DNA of 64,000 nt from Acholoe squamosa (Eukaryota; Annelida; Polychaeta; Phyllodocida; Polynoidae), in assembly GCA_949317995.1 (NCBI GenBank), contig OX439045.1, positions 10,834,174 through 10,898,173 on the forward strand. The letters are read 5' to 3'. Positions 1 to 10,935 of this stretch are shown in pieces (position 1 is the first letter of the stretch; each line of letters starts with the position of its first letter). The translations under genes and the position numbers were made by a program. Below the pieces are notes generated by a model that did not search any database, had not been told where the DNA came from, and worked only from the letters and a program-made list of their open reading frames with translations.

Positions 1-425
1 GAAATACAAGTTGCAGCTTCAGGAGCTGAGAAGCCAATACGACCACCAGGGCGTTTGATTCATGGCTGCTTCATGAAAGATTGGGACGGCACTGCAGAGA
101 GTGCGTTCGAAAAGGTCCAGGGCAAGCTGCAGGAGGCTAGACAGCTCGAGGCGGACATCGAGTCTTTCGGATTCATAAGTATGTCCACCTGAGACCTTCT
201 GCCAGCGGAGGTGCACCACCAACCGGACCCGGGAGGGAACCTGAAGCCACCACCACTGCCCCAACTGCCACCCCCGCTAGACCAACCGAGACCCTAACCT
301 CTATCCCCGAGGCGACCACTGCGGCCACAGCCCCTGACCAACCCCCAGTGGTCCATAACCTGATAAGTCTGGACTCTGATCCGGAAACCAACTCTGGTGA
401 GATGGTGATGGAGACAGACTTGTGA
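1..425 (+). pseudogene. C-terminal remnant of an LTR-retroelement ORF
   Basis: Two overlapping open stretches run off the left edge. Frame 1 (to 192) reads as a charged, helix-like segment with heptad-like leucines (around FEKVQGKLQEARQLEAD). Frame 3 (141-425) is a Pro/Thr/Ala-rich linker that ends in an acidic tail (SDPETNSGEMVMETDL, then stop). The frame change between them suggests an indel, so the ORF is probably broken. It is assigned to an LTR element because a polypurine tract and a good 3' LTR follow on the same strand, with nothing else coding between. No protease, RT or integrase motif is visible, so whether this is a gag, pol or env-like tail cannot be said. A host low-complexity exon is the alternative. 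Confidence 0.4.
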
Positions 426-1397
426 GCCTCGATGTAGATAACTACGGGTGCCGACCCTATCCTCTATATGGGATCCTCGAACACCCGAACTGTGCTATAA
501 CCTCGAAGGATGTCCGGACGGATGCAGACCCACGAAACCCAATGGACGAATCTACATCTTCCCATCTTGATCAGGGCACACCACACAGCGACGAGGCTTG
601 CCACCGCCAAGTCCATCATTCGCCGACTGGATCTGCAGACAAGCAGTGGATAACCCCGAACACACCCGGATGTCATTTATTATTGTGCGGCAGACCCACT
701 ACACTGGTGGGCTGCTATAAAGTCATGTTGTATACTATGTAATTAACCACTATTCCTCTCACCTTACGCATAAAATAAGTTTTATTTAAAATCTCGATCC
801 TAAAGTCATCCACTAGGTTCGATCTCATAAAATATGTCTATTTATCACTGGTAAACAAACTTATTGGTGCTATAAACCTACGAGATCTGTTACCTTAAAT
901 ATTAATAATATTCCGCAGGTACATACCAATTGTGTTCACACTTCGAGGTTAATAGTGGTATATATTTATATGTATAATTATAAATGTAAAAAACCCACAG
1001 TTACTGTAAACTGTGCTAAAAAAAGCTATTATATAGGGTTCATATGTGAACTGTAAAATTTTTCTTTTCGGGTTATGTAACACTTTACCATATATAATTA
1101 CAAACATAGTATGTCATTAATAACATACATTTAAATACTCTATGTACGGGTTCGAACATGTTCTTCCGAACTTGTCTTGACCCATATTTTTCTTCTACAT
1201 TGTTTCATAGTGTAAAAATATGTTTACTTCACCTAATATAATTATATGTGGTCGACTCCTAATACTAAGACGTCACACAAATAACATATCACGTTCTACT
1301 TCGAACTCTCGTTTATTACTTCGAGCCCTTATTTTTTAGAATAACGAAGTTGTCACAATGTTAAATACATTTTTTTACACACCCCTTTCCTTATTCT
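426..1397 (+). other. AT-rich non-coding tail of the LTR element
   Basis: No credible gene. The stretch becomes AT-rich after about 720, with many TATA and ATTATA runs and no long ORF. It lies between the ORF stop and the polypurine tract, so it is best read as the element's 3' untranslated region. A short motif, CACTTCGAGGT, occurs here (around 949) and again inside the LTR (around 1650). Confidence 0.35.
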
Positions 1398-1408
1398 GGT
1401 GGGGGTAG
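1398..1408 (+). other. polypurine tract
   Basis: GGTGGGGGTAG sits directly before the TG of the LTR. This is where plus-strand priming is expected in an LTR retroelement, and it marks the LTR as a 3' LTR on the plus strand. Confidence 0.5.
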
Positions 1409-1756
1409 TGTAGGGGGTCGTAGATCGTGATATAGTGTGAGCGTCTCCCTCGAGAGGGCGTCTCAAGCGGTGCGCCCATCATGGGTAGTCACTAGAGGTA
1501 TCCTTGACCCTTGGTCTCTCCGGGGTGGTGGCAGCACTGTTCGCCTCGTCCCAGCTCCTACCTGGGGCCGGGGAAGGCGTTAGTATGGCTCTAGCTGTCG
1601 ACAGAGTTGGACCACTTTTACCTGAGCTTACATTACAGTTAAGCAGTACACTTCGAGGTAGATGTAAACCATATACTGTAATAAATACGTGCCAGTTGCA
1701 CTAACCCCAGATCCCTTGTCTGGTCTCAACTTCGAACATTGATTCGAACCATTACA
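1409..1756 (+). mobile_element. 3' LTR (TGTAGGGG...ATTACA family)
   Basis: Starts TGTAGGGG and ends CGAACCATTACA, giving a TGTA/TACA terminal inverted repeat, 348 bp. An AATAAA signal lies near 1680. The same start and end, with patchy similarity just inside the start (ATAT, CGAGAG, GGTGC blocks in the same order), recur in the solo LTR at 61574-61937, so the two are related families. The left LTR is outside the window, so the target duplication cannot be tested here. Confidence 0.6.
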
Positions 1757-2954
1757 CAAGTAAACAAAGAACACCTCAAAAGCAAAGTATCAGGAACTAA
1801 TCAAGTTGAAAGTGAAACAAAGTGAAACAAAGTGAAACACCTATAAAGTATTAGAATATTTTTGTTTAAATGTCAACATATCATGTCGAGTTAGCTGGCA
1901 AACCCTCACTTTTTCATAGCCTGAAAATTTTGCTTCATCTGGTACCCCAAGGGTACCCCACTCTGAAGCAGTCAAAAATTGAACATTTCTAACCAGCGAT
2001 CTAGCAACCCATTTTTATATATAGTGTAACCAAAATGGCAGGACCCCACACTCCAGGGTGGTGACTGAACAAGGATCCCACATCCCAGGAGCAGAAGGTG
2101 TATGAACCAGGAAGGTGTCTGTATTGTCTAATTCTCATGATCCTTATGGGACAGGTCTTATTTAGTTTTGTGTGCATACTTGTGCACATGATATCCCAGC
2201 ATGTATTAGGGTCCCTGCTATAATAGAAGTTGTGCAAGTCAAAAGACTTAAGTGCTTGCTGAAAATCATTTTTAACATAGTACCTGTATGATCTCCCGAC
2301 AAATTAGATACTAGTCATGTTTAAAAAATACATATCCTTATCCATGCACCTGCCTACCCCTTTTTACACAAATTTATATTGATCTATATTGATGTACCAA
2401 TTCCATGATATCAGTGATATCACCAACATGCACACTAAAATGAAAGGACCCCACACTCCAGGGTGGTGACTGAACAAGGATCCCACATCCCAGCAGCAGA
2501 AGGTATATGAACCAAAAATGTGTCTGTATCAAGGGAACATTATAGATATTTACCTGCATGCACCAATGTCTAATAACAATTCAATTCTTGTGGTCCACAT
2601 TCATACAACAATAGTTAATTCAATTTCTGGCCCTTTTCTCATCTGAATTAATGTACACTTGAGTATTATCATCCAATAATATGTCAGTTAATGAAAAACT
2701 AAAAATAAAAATGAGAATGTTGATTGAGAGCAGACTTTGGGTCTATGAGTAACATGAAAAGTGATGTATGTATGTTTTTATTCCTGTCATATAGAGCCAA
2801 TACCTTAATTAATGTGACCAGAACCTTAGGTTAATTGGGTCACACAAACAGGCAAATTGTATACTAATCCCTGCAGTGCTGAAGCTTTGAAGTGGGGAAT
2901 AATGAGATCTGCAGGACCTTATGGCCTGCAAGGGGAAAAACATTTCTTATAGAC

Positions 2955-3280
2955 TGCACTCCACACAGTGTGTGTATGCAAACTGAGGACATGGCCACAT
3001 AGTGTATGCCAATAGAGGATGTGGTATTAGCTAAGGTCACCACACTGTGTGTAGACAAATTGGGAACATGGCCCCACAGTGTGTCTATGCAAAAAGAGGA
3101 CTTGGTCTGAGACACAGTATGTGTACAGGCAAACTGGGGACTTAGTCTAAAATATATCCCATGCAGTATGTGTAGGCAAACTGAGGACAAAGCCATACAA
3201 TGTGTGTTAAAATAGAAGACTTTGTCTTAGATATCCTCCACAAAGTGTGTGGAGGCAAACTGAGGACATGGCCACACCTG
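2955..3280. repeat. Minisatellite inside the macrosatellite unit (CACAGTGTGTGTATGCAAACTGAGGACAT type)
   Basis: About eight degenerate units of 36-47 bp, each combining CACAGTGTGT with GCAAACTGAGGACATGG or a variant (AATTGGGGACATGG, AAAAAGAGGACTTGG). The same array is present in every unit of block Y, for example around 23255-23580. Reverse-complement copies lie in the terminal segment (8500-9000 and 44230-44430). Confidence 0.8.
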
Positions 3281-3890
3281 CTCCTCCCATGCAGCAGAAT
3301 TTATACAGTCAACTTTGTTTTATCATTTGACATATCACTGCTGAACAATATTTCAGCAGTGAAAAAAGGGAGGCTATGGGCTTGGGCATCAGCGGTGACC
3401 TTGAAAAATGGTTATAAACATGATGTCTAGTGTGTCAACAAAATGTCCCCAATTTGACCTTAAGAGACTTGTGCTGTGTGTGAAAAATCAGCGCAAAATT
3501 CCACTTTCTATAGTATAAAATCCTAGCCTATTTAGGCTGACCATATAATTCATTAAGTGTTGTATAATGGTAGATGTAGTCTTTGAATAGACTTAGGCAC
3601 AGGGAGGTGATAGGAGGCCGGGAGGTGGTGATAGGGTGCCAGGAGAAAGTGAGGGAGGCTGGGGGAGGTGAGCAGAGACCAGGAGAAAGTAATGGGCAGC
3701 CAAGAGAAATGAGGGAGTGACTGGGAGAAGATAGGGGAAACACTTGGGAAAATAATGAAACTTAAGCAGCAGCAAACACCCCCCCCCTCCATCTGCAAGA
3801 GCTTGATGTAATAGGAATAAATCAATTGCTCAAAATTTGGTAATGACACTGTATTTTTGCATGAAGATCATAAACAGATTAAATACACTG

Positions 3891-5590
3891 GTGCTGATGT
3901 AACTTCTGATGATGTTTGTGAATATGTAAATGACTATTTTTGTAATATTGGTAAGGATCTGCATATTGCTGCTGTTGCAACTGATCAATATCTTGTGGAT
4001 AATAATCTAGATATAGATGAACTATTGGCAAATGAAAACTTCTTAGATCAGAATATTAAGGTTAATAAGTGGGATGTGCATTTTGCTCTAAAAGAAATTG
4101 ATAGAAATAAGTCATCAGGCATAGACGGAATAAGGGGAGATATACTACATTGTGCATTATTGTTGTTGATAAATCAATTCACTCATCTGATACAAATTAG
4201 TTTGGACAGGGGTATTTTTCCAAAATGTTGGGCAATGGCAGTTGTAAGACCATTACCTAAGGATGGGGATTTGGCAATGGTAAAAAATTGGTGACCCATA
4301 TCAATACTACCAATGCCGTCTAAAGTCATTGAGAAAATTATGTATTATTACTTATGTGAAAGTATGAAGAAAAATGGTACTTTTTGTGAAAACCAATATG
4401 GTTACAAAAAAGGGACAGGTACTGGTGATGCCACTTTTGACTTTGTTAATGAGCTTTATGAATGTAGAAACAATGGTCTGATAACAGGGGCTCTATTTAT
4501 AGACTTCACTAAAGTATTTGACAGTGTATTACATTCAAAATTGCTAATTAAACTCAGTAAACTTGGTTTGAGTAAATCTAATTTTCTATGGTTTAAAAGT
4601 TACCTGGAAAATTGAAAACAACGAACTAGCTATGGTAATAAATTGTCCTCAAACCAAGATATTGATTATGGTGTCCCTCAAAGATCAGTTTTAGGTCCCC
4701 TGTTGTTTGTCCTATATATTGATGATGTTGTTAAGGTCTTAAAAAAATGCAAGATTAAACTGTATGCTGATGACATTGTGATTTATAGTTCTAACAAAGA
4801 TGTAGACTTGGTTAATGAGAATTTGAATGAAGATGTAATTAACTTTAAGCGTTGGGTTATCGAAAACAGACTAACAGTAAATCCAACTAAAACTAAATTT
4901 ATGTGGTTTTGTAGTGCTCATAAATTAAAAAGATGTCCGGATTCTACCATAGACTTCAATGGCAGCACTGTGCAAACTGTCACCTTCTTTCCATATCTAG
5001 GTGTACATATTGACAGTAAACTTAGTTTTGATAAACAGATTAAAATTATTAAAAGAAATGTATGCAATAAACTATTCAGGTTTGCTAAGTTAAGAAAGTT
5101 TTTAACACAAGAGCAAAGTGTAAAGATATACTGTTGTACAATCAGACCAATTATAGAATATTGTTCATTTATAAGTACTAGTTGTAATGAGGATGGTCTT
5201 GCAGCATTACAACGACTGCAAAATAGAGCTCTTAGAGTCTGTCTGAAATGCAATATTAGACGGTATAGTGTGAAGGAGTTGCATGAAATTTGTAAGGTTC
5301 CAGTGTTAGAGAAAAGATTTGACATGCTATTATTATGCTTAATGTATAAGAAATCAAAGACTGTGTTAAATAGACCACAATCTTATAATACAAGGTCTCA
5401 AAAGAAGATTGTTTTTGAACTACCTAGGGTTATTACTAGACACTATAAAAGATCGCCATGGTACAGAGGGGTGGCTCTCTGGAATACTCTACCTGAGGAG
5501 ATTCAGAAAGCTACGACAAAGGTAAAATTCAAAGAGGGTGTGATGAAGATAGAAAATATAAGGTTGAACCTGAAATTGGGTTATAATTGA
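3891..5590 (+). pseudogene. LINE ORF2 fragment: reverse transcriptase, broken
   Basis: One reading frame runs from the 5' truncation to the TAA at 5588-5590, interrupted only by TGA at 4292-4294 and 4613-4615. RT blocks appear in order: KSSGIDGI, then a KNW-stop-PISIL block where the family normally has Arg, then LFIDFTKVFDSV, GVPQRSVLGPLLF, and the catalytic YADDIVIYS around 4762-4788. After it come the thumb-like FPYLGVHIDSKLSF and a C-terminal SPWYRGVALWNTLPE block typical of the Jockey/CR1 side of the LINE tree. The RT core is otherwise complete. The protein would have copied the element's RNA at a nicked chromosomal target. Both stops fit CGA-to-TGA decay. It cannot make a full product now. 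Confidence 0.9.
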
Positions 5591-5623
5591 TAATGAGAAG
5601 CAGGTGTGGAAACTGCGCCGCTT

Positions 5624-5668
5624 CATATTCATATTCATATTCATACTCACATTCATATCCTTTTTCAT
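5624..5668. repeat. (TTCATA)n simple repeat in LINE 3' UTR
   Basis: Short hexamer run, CATATTCATATTCATATTC and variants, just after the ORF stop. Confidence 0.8.
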
Positions 5669-6108
5669 GTTTACATCCATATTGATATTGCTGATGTTCC
5701 CATATGCATATAACAGCATATACTACCAACTCTAATTATCACTTATTTGAACTAAAGACAAGGTGTATTTAGCTGTAATCATGATGTACTGAAATAATGT
5801 GTAGACACACAAATCTCTATGTATGACATATTATTTACTATCTATCTCTTTTTGCTTTTAATTTGTTTGTCTGTACTTTCTATGTAAATAACCTATTGAG
5901 TGAATATTGCCAGTCCCTATTATTTTTCCATCTGCTGATTGTGTTCATATTGACATTTGTCAAGATTCATGAAGTTATTGTATTGTTTCATTTGTGACTT
6001 TCCTTTGAAAAATCAATAAAACTTGGTCTGCTCTATAGCATTATTTAAATGAACATAGCAGTTCATTAATGCAATGAGCAAGTCCAAAAAGAAAACCAAA
6101 AAAAACTG

Positions 6109-6600
6109 TAAATACATTGTGCATTCTGTTGAGAATTACACATATTTACAATATTTTTACACTAGCATTTGGTAGGGTGTACCCCATTGGTGAAAGCAAT
6201 GCAAATTCTATTGAAAATTACACATATTTATATCACTTTTACAGCAGAATTTTGAAGAGTGTGAGCAAACAGTAAATTCATTGCAAACTCTGGCGAGAAT
6301 TACACATATTCTCATTACCTTTACACCAACATTAGCAAGGCAAAGGAATGCAAATGTCAGTGCATGTATTTACATCACCTTTAAATCAGCTTTACAAAGA
6401 GTGTAATTCCATAGTAAAGTAATACATATTTTGGTGACAATTACACATATTTACACTACCATCACATCATCATTACTAAGGGTGTAAACCAATGGAAAAT
6501 GCAATGGAAACTTTGGTGACAACTGCACATATTTACATCACTTTTACTTGAGATTTACAAACAAATTAAATGTATGTAAATATCGTTCAATGTAAAGGCC
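6109..6600. repeat. ~76-bp minisatellite (ACACATATTTACA type)
   Basis: Roughly six degenerate units, each with AATTACACATATTTACA, a CACCTTTAC block, and GTGTAAACCAATGG or AATGCAAACT. It is present in every macrosatellite unit (for example 24190-24660). The degeneracy between units within one copy is far larger than between copies of the whole 3-kb unit, so this array is older than the macrosatellite expansion. Confidence 0.75.
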
Positions 6601-6683
6601 AGGTAAATAGTATGTAAATCCTGAGCACAATCTTTACACAGAAATGCGACCTTTACATTTTGTAAAGCCCATATCTCGTGCAG

Positions 6684-6792
6684 TGTGTATAACAGAAGGG
6701 GAAACTATATAGCTTCATCTACAGAAATATTATACTCTGTGTTAATCAGAGCGAGTTATTATCTGTTACATTCTGTACTAGGTTGTAGTTAA
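6684..6792. repeat. ~109-bp shared module (copy in block X)
   Basis: Runs from TGTGTATAACAGAAGGGG to GGTTGTAGTTAA, immediately after the 76-bp minisatellite and a TTTACATTTTGTAAA palindrome. It contains a hairpin, CTCTG-TGTTAAT-CAGAG. The same module is found at 15397-15508 in unrelated surroundings and once in each block Y unit. Confidence 0.75.
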
Positions 6793-8154
6793 GTACATGA
6801 CGTGACTATGTTTACTGCACCTCTATATTGACCTGGCTATTCGTTTTTCACTTTCAGTATCTCAACATTTATGTAATGATTATCTAGCCTTTACTCAGAA
6901 AAGGGAAGAAAAAGACACAATTAGCCCTATCACTTTAGTGGCCACACATACTAAATTCAGAATGATTAACATGCTGAGGCTTTTCAAAGAAGGGTTATGA
7001 CTGTTTAAGTGTGTCAACAAAATGTCCCCAATTGACCTTAAGAGACTTGTGCTGTGTGTGAAAAATCAGTGCAAAATTCCACTTTCTATGGTATAAAATC
7101 TTAATCATAATCTTAATCTTAATCATATAATTCATAAAGTGTTGTATAATGGTAGATATAGTATTTGAATAGACTTAGGCACAGGGAGTTGGTAGGTGCC
7201 GGGAGAAGGGTACCCCACTCTGAAGCAGTCACAAATTGAACATTTCTAACCAGCGATCTAGCAACCCATTTTTATATATAGTGTAACCAAAATGGCAGGA
7301 CCCCACACTCCAGGGTGGTGACTGAACAAGGATCCCACATCCCAGGAGCAGAAGGTGTATGAACCAGGAAGGTGTCTGTATTGTCTAATTCTCATGATCC
7401 TTATGGGACAGGTCTTATTTAGTTTTGTGTGCATACTTGCGCACATGATATCCCAGCATGTATTAGGGTCCCTGCTATAATAGAAGTTGTGCAAGTCAAA
7501 AGACTTAAGTGCTTGCTGAAAATCATTTTTAACATAGTACCTATATGATCTCCCGACAAATTAGATACTAGTCATGTTTAAAAAATACATATCTTTATCC
7601 ATGCACCTGCCTACCCCTTTTTACACAAATTTATATTGATCTATATTGATGTACCAATTCCATGATATCAGTGATATCACCAACATGTGCACTAAAATGA
7701 CAGGACCCCACACTCCTGGGCGGTAACTGAACAAGGATCCCACATCCCAGCAGCAGAAGGTATATGAACCAAAAGGCTGTCTGTATCAAGGGAACATTAT
7801 AGATATTTACCTGCATGCACCAATGTCTAATAACAATTCAAGTCTTGTGGTCCACATTCATACAACAATAGTGAATTCAATTTCTGGCCCTTTTCCATCT
7901 GAATTAATGTACACGTGAGTATTACCATCCAATGATATGTCAGTTAATGAAAACTAAAAACAAAAATGAGAATGTTGATTGAGATTAGACTTTGGGTCTA
8001 TGAGTAACATGAAAAGTGATGTATGTATGTTTCTATTCCTGTTGTATAGAGCCAATACCTTAATTAATGTGACCAGAACCTTAGGTTAATTGGGTCACAG
8101 AAATGGTCAAGTTGTAAACTAATCCCTGCAGTGCTGAAGCTTTGAAGTGGGGAG

Positions 8155-9365
8155 GGACCCCACAGTACATGGTGAGGACTGACTAAAGACCCCATAAGCC
8201 AGGGAGAGGACTGACATAAATATGTCTTTGTCCTTCCTACATTAGAGCTATCTGAGAGTAGAGCAGAGAAAACATACAGCAGTTGTTCATGCATATCTTC
8301 TCAAAAGTTGCATGATTATTTTTCTGTGTTTTTGACTGTATATTACCTTAATGTTGGTTTTAGGTTCAGAAGAAAATTTTGTACAGTACATCAGAGCCAT
8401 CTAAATGTTTTCTCTTCTGCAGTTCCTCCTATATCCACTCACTCCCAAGGGGAACCTTATCACAAGGACTCCCTTAACAATAAAAATCTAATTTTGGATA
8501 TGTCATCGGTTTGCTCAGAGTATGTATACACTAGTTTTCTTTTTGCAGACGCACACTGTATTAGTTTGTATACACACACTTTATGGACCTTATCTTTAAC
8601 CAGGTCCTGCATTTGCCCACATGGTGTACTAATGTCCTCTATTTGCATACACTGTTAGATACCTGTTTCTATCATCTATAACTGTTATCTTCTCACTATC
8701 ATTAGTCACCTTACTATATCCTGTCTACCCTTTTCTTTACAAACAATTCTCAGAACTCATCTTTAATGGTAACTCCAACACATAGAGTTTAACAACACAT
8801 ACTGTGTGGCCATTTCCTCAGTTTGCATAAATATACTGTATGTCCTCAGTTTGCATACACACTCTGTTGTGGCTAAGTCCTCAGTTTGCAAACCCACTGT
8901 GTGGAGTATATCTAAGATCAAGTCCTCTATTCGCATACACATACTGTGTGATTATGTCCTCAGTTTGCATACACATTGTTTGAGTCACCAATTTGTTTGA
9001 GCACATGGGTAGGTAATAATGTCTTGGTTATTTAAAAAACAGTCTATTCTTCATAAATAGACTGAATACTCTTGTGTTTAGGATCAGAAAAGTAGATATA
9101 AGATAGCTATTCGAATTGTACAAATGTCCTCACTTCGCTTATGAAACACTGGCCATGTCCTCAGTTTAGGCACATCATACTGGTCTACTTGGGAGCATCA
9201 GAGGCCAGTTTGGTATTTTGCACTATAACTGTTTACTGTTTAATGGGAGCTAAAATGGACTTGTGCTCTAAATTGAACCCAAATTAAGTGAAAACTGGGT
9301 GAATGTAGGAATGTCCCCGCTTTGGAGGAGTGTGCAACAGTGTCCCCAATTTGCTGGTTACACCT
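8155..9365. repeat. Right terminal segment of the macrosatellite (copy X)
   Basis: From GGGAGGGACCCCACAG onward the sequence leaves the repeat unit and matches 43591-44805 closely up to the (TG)n tract. It carries inverted copies of the GCAAACTGAGGACAT minisatellite (CCTCAGTTTGCATACACA at about 8815-8985). No ORF here keeps coding character; the 116-aa frame at 8308-8658 is shared with block Y only because the DNA is shared. Confidence 0.8.
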
Positions 9366-9408
9366 GTATGTGTGTGTGTGTGTGGGGGTGTGTGTGTGTG
9401 GGTATGTG
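9366..9408. repeat. (TG)n microsatellite, boundary of block X
   Basis: TG run with GGGG and GGT interruptions. Homology to block Y stops inside it. Confidence 0.9.
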
Positions 9409-9445
9409 GTTGGGCCTTATGAGGTACTCTACGGGAATGGGGATA

Positions 9446-9486
9446 CCTTGTGAGGTACTTCATCCTTGTTAGGTAACCTCACAAGG
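9446..9486. repeat. 11-bp inverted repeat CCTTGTGAGGT / ACCTCACAAGG
   Basis: Perfect 11-bp arms with a ~19-nt spacer. The arm is a variant of the CCTTATGAGGT core of the minisatellites at 10262 and 15112. Confidence 0.6.
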
Positions 9487-10261
9487 AAATGCCCTTATTT
9501 TAGGTCATAAAACGAATGTTCAGAGTTTTTGAGTTGAGACCTCACAAGGCATCAAGTGTGTTTAATATTGTGTTTAGGTGTGTTTAGTAAACACAGTCAA
9601 ACAGTATTCTAGGTGGTTCCACACACACTCACTAGGTGGCTCTTCTGTGCCATGGTAGTTATCCCACCTGCTGTCCTGCCACAATACCTCATAAGGGCAC
9701 CCTAGGCAATATAAGGAAACACACCATCAGGTTGTCTATAGATAAACACCGTATCAGAGTACCTCCTGCACTAGATAACTCTGACATGTAGATGAAGGGC
9801 TACTAACTTGCTATACTAACATGCCCCACTTGTTAGATATGGGACTTACATTCTATCAAAGTTATCTTGCAAAAGGTGTATGTTAAGAGTCTCTAAGCTA
9901 CAACAGTATCATTTTTGCCTGGTTTACCTACAGTTATTAGTCAATCTACAACAATATATCCACATTCTCTCCAAACAGAGGGTGTGTTAGAATTATAATA
10001 CAATATTTGATGAATATGGAACACAGTAGTTGCAGTATATTTTTGTTGTCCTTGTATTTATTCAGTCCAACTAGTAACATCAACCTTTGAGTATTTATTC
10101 AACACAAAGACCATCTGTTTGTGATGCCCTATATTGATATAACCTCACAAGGAGGTGTATATAACTGTGTGTCTAACATAGATAGGATGACAGTGTCTGT
10201 CTAACATAGATTTAGAGAGATAACCTCTCAGTAGTATGACCTTTATTACTGTGTTAGGACA
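9487..10261. other. no gene seen
   Basis: AT-rich single-copy-looking DNA with scattered CCTCATAAGG and CCTCACAAGG motifs. No ORF, splice pair or RNA gene could be supported. Confidence 0.5.
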
Positions 10262-10935
10262 AAAATGTGTCAATGAACCTCACGATCCTATTCATGTCAA
10301 TGAACCTCACCACCCTATCCATATCTTACATACACAGTACAAGGGTACTCCTTATGAGGTCCTATCCATATCAGACACACACAGTACATGGGTACACCTT
10401 ATGAGGTCCTATCCATATCAGACACACACAGTACAAGGGTACTCCTTATGAGGTTCTATCCATGTCAGACACACACAGCACAAGTGTATTCCTTATGAGG
10501 TCCTATCCATATCAGAGACACACAGTCCAAGGGTACTCCTTATGAGGCCCTATCCATATCAGACAGACACAGTAAGTACATCGATACACCTTATGAGTTC
10601 CTATCTATATCAGACACACAGTACCTGGGTACTCCTTATGAGGCCCTATCCTTATCAGACACACACAGTCCAAGGGTACTCCTTATGAGGTTGTATCCAT
10701 ATCAGACACACACAGCACAAGTGTATTCCTTAGGAGGCCCTATTTATATCAGACACACACAGTACATCAATACACCTTATGAGGTCCTATCTATATCAGA
10801 CACATAGTACCTGGGTACTCCTTATGAGGCCCTATCCATATCGGACACACACAGTACATCGATGCACTTTATGAAGTCTATCCATATCAGACACACCCAG
10901 TACATGGATACTCCTTATGAGGTTTTATCCATGTA
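10262..10935. repeat. 47-bp minisatellite (TATCCATATCAGACACACACAG ... CTTATGAGGT)
   Basis: About fourteen units. The consensus joins CCTATCCATATCAGACAC, ACACAGTACAAGGGTACT and CCTTATGAGGT. Units vary by substitutions and small indels. The 71-aa frame here is a by-product of the repeat. Confidence 0.85.

Larger units (their letters stand above)
3891..6104 (+). mobile_element. 5'-truncated non-LTR retrotransposon (LINE, Jockey/CR1-like group)
   Basis: The left junction follows ...AAATACACTG (3890) and the right junction precedes ACTGTAAATACATTG (6105), so a 4-bp ACTG target duplication flanks 2.2 kb of inserted DNA. The 3' end has AATAAA at 6015-6020 and an A-rich tail of eight As. The 5' end lies in the linker before the RT domain, so ORF1 and the endonuclease are missing, as is usual for target-primed LINE copies. 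Every other macrosatellite unit has the uninterrupted site (for example 21131-21150), which gives internal empty-site proof of insertion. Confidence 0.92.
1951..9408. repeat. Block X: short, diverged copy of the 3-kb macrosatellite
   Basis: Homology to the 20-44 kb array begins at GGGTACCCCACTCTGAAGC (1951) and ends in the (TG)n tract at 9366-9408. It holds about 1.7 repeat units (unit landmark at 3186, second CCCCACTCTGAAG at 7213) plus the right-hand terminal segment. Without the LINE, the distance between the two CCCCACTCTGAAG landmarks is about 3.04 kb, the same as in the large array. Differences from the array copies are scattered substitutions and small indels, more than between array units, so X split off earlier. 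No conserved protein is encoded. Confidence 0.8.

Noticed and set aside
3553-3849. Pro/Ser-rich 60-124 aa minus-strand frames next to the C-run
   Set aside because: They arise from the GGGAGGTG-rich low-complexity segment of the macrosatellite and shift frame with the C-run length between copies.
4292-4615. Use of TGA as tryptophan or selenocysteine in this genome
   Set aside because: At the first LINE stop the family residue is Arg, and host-like exons here use ordinary TAA/TAG/TGA ends. CGA decay is simpler.
6684-6792. Helitron 3' end (hairpin followed by CTAG)
   Set aside because: A hairpin and a CTAG are present, but homology between copies continues past CTAG through GTTGTAGTTAA, and no TC start or Rep/helicase is seen.
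10262-10935. CRISPR-like spaced repeats (also 45910-46800 and 60690-60860)
   Set aside because: Units are contiguous and degenerate with no unique spacers of constant length, and the DNA is clearly eukaryotic. These are minisatellites.
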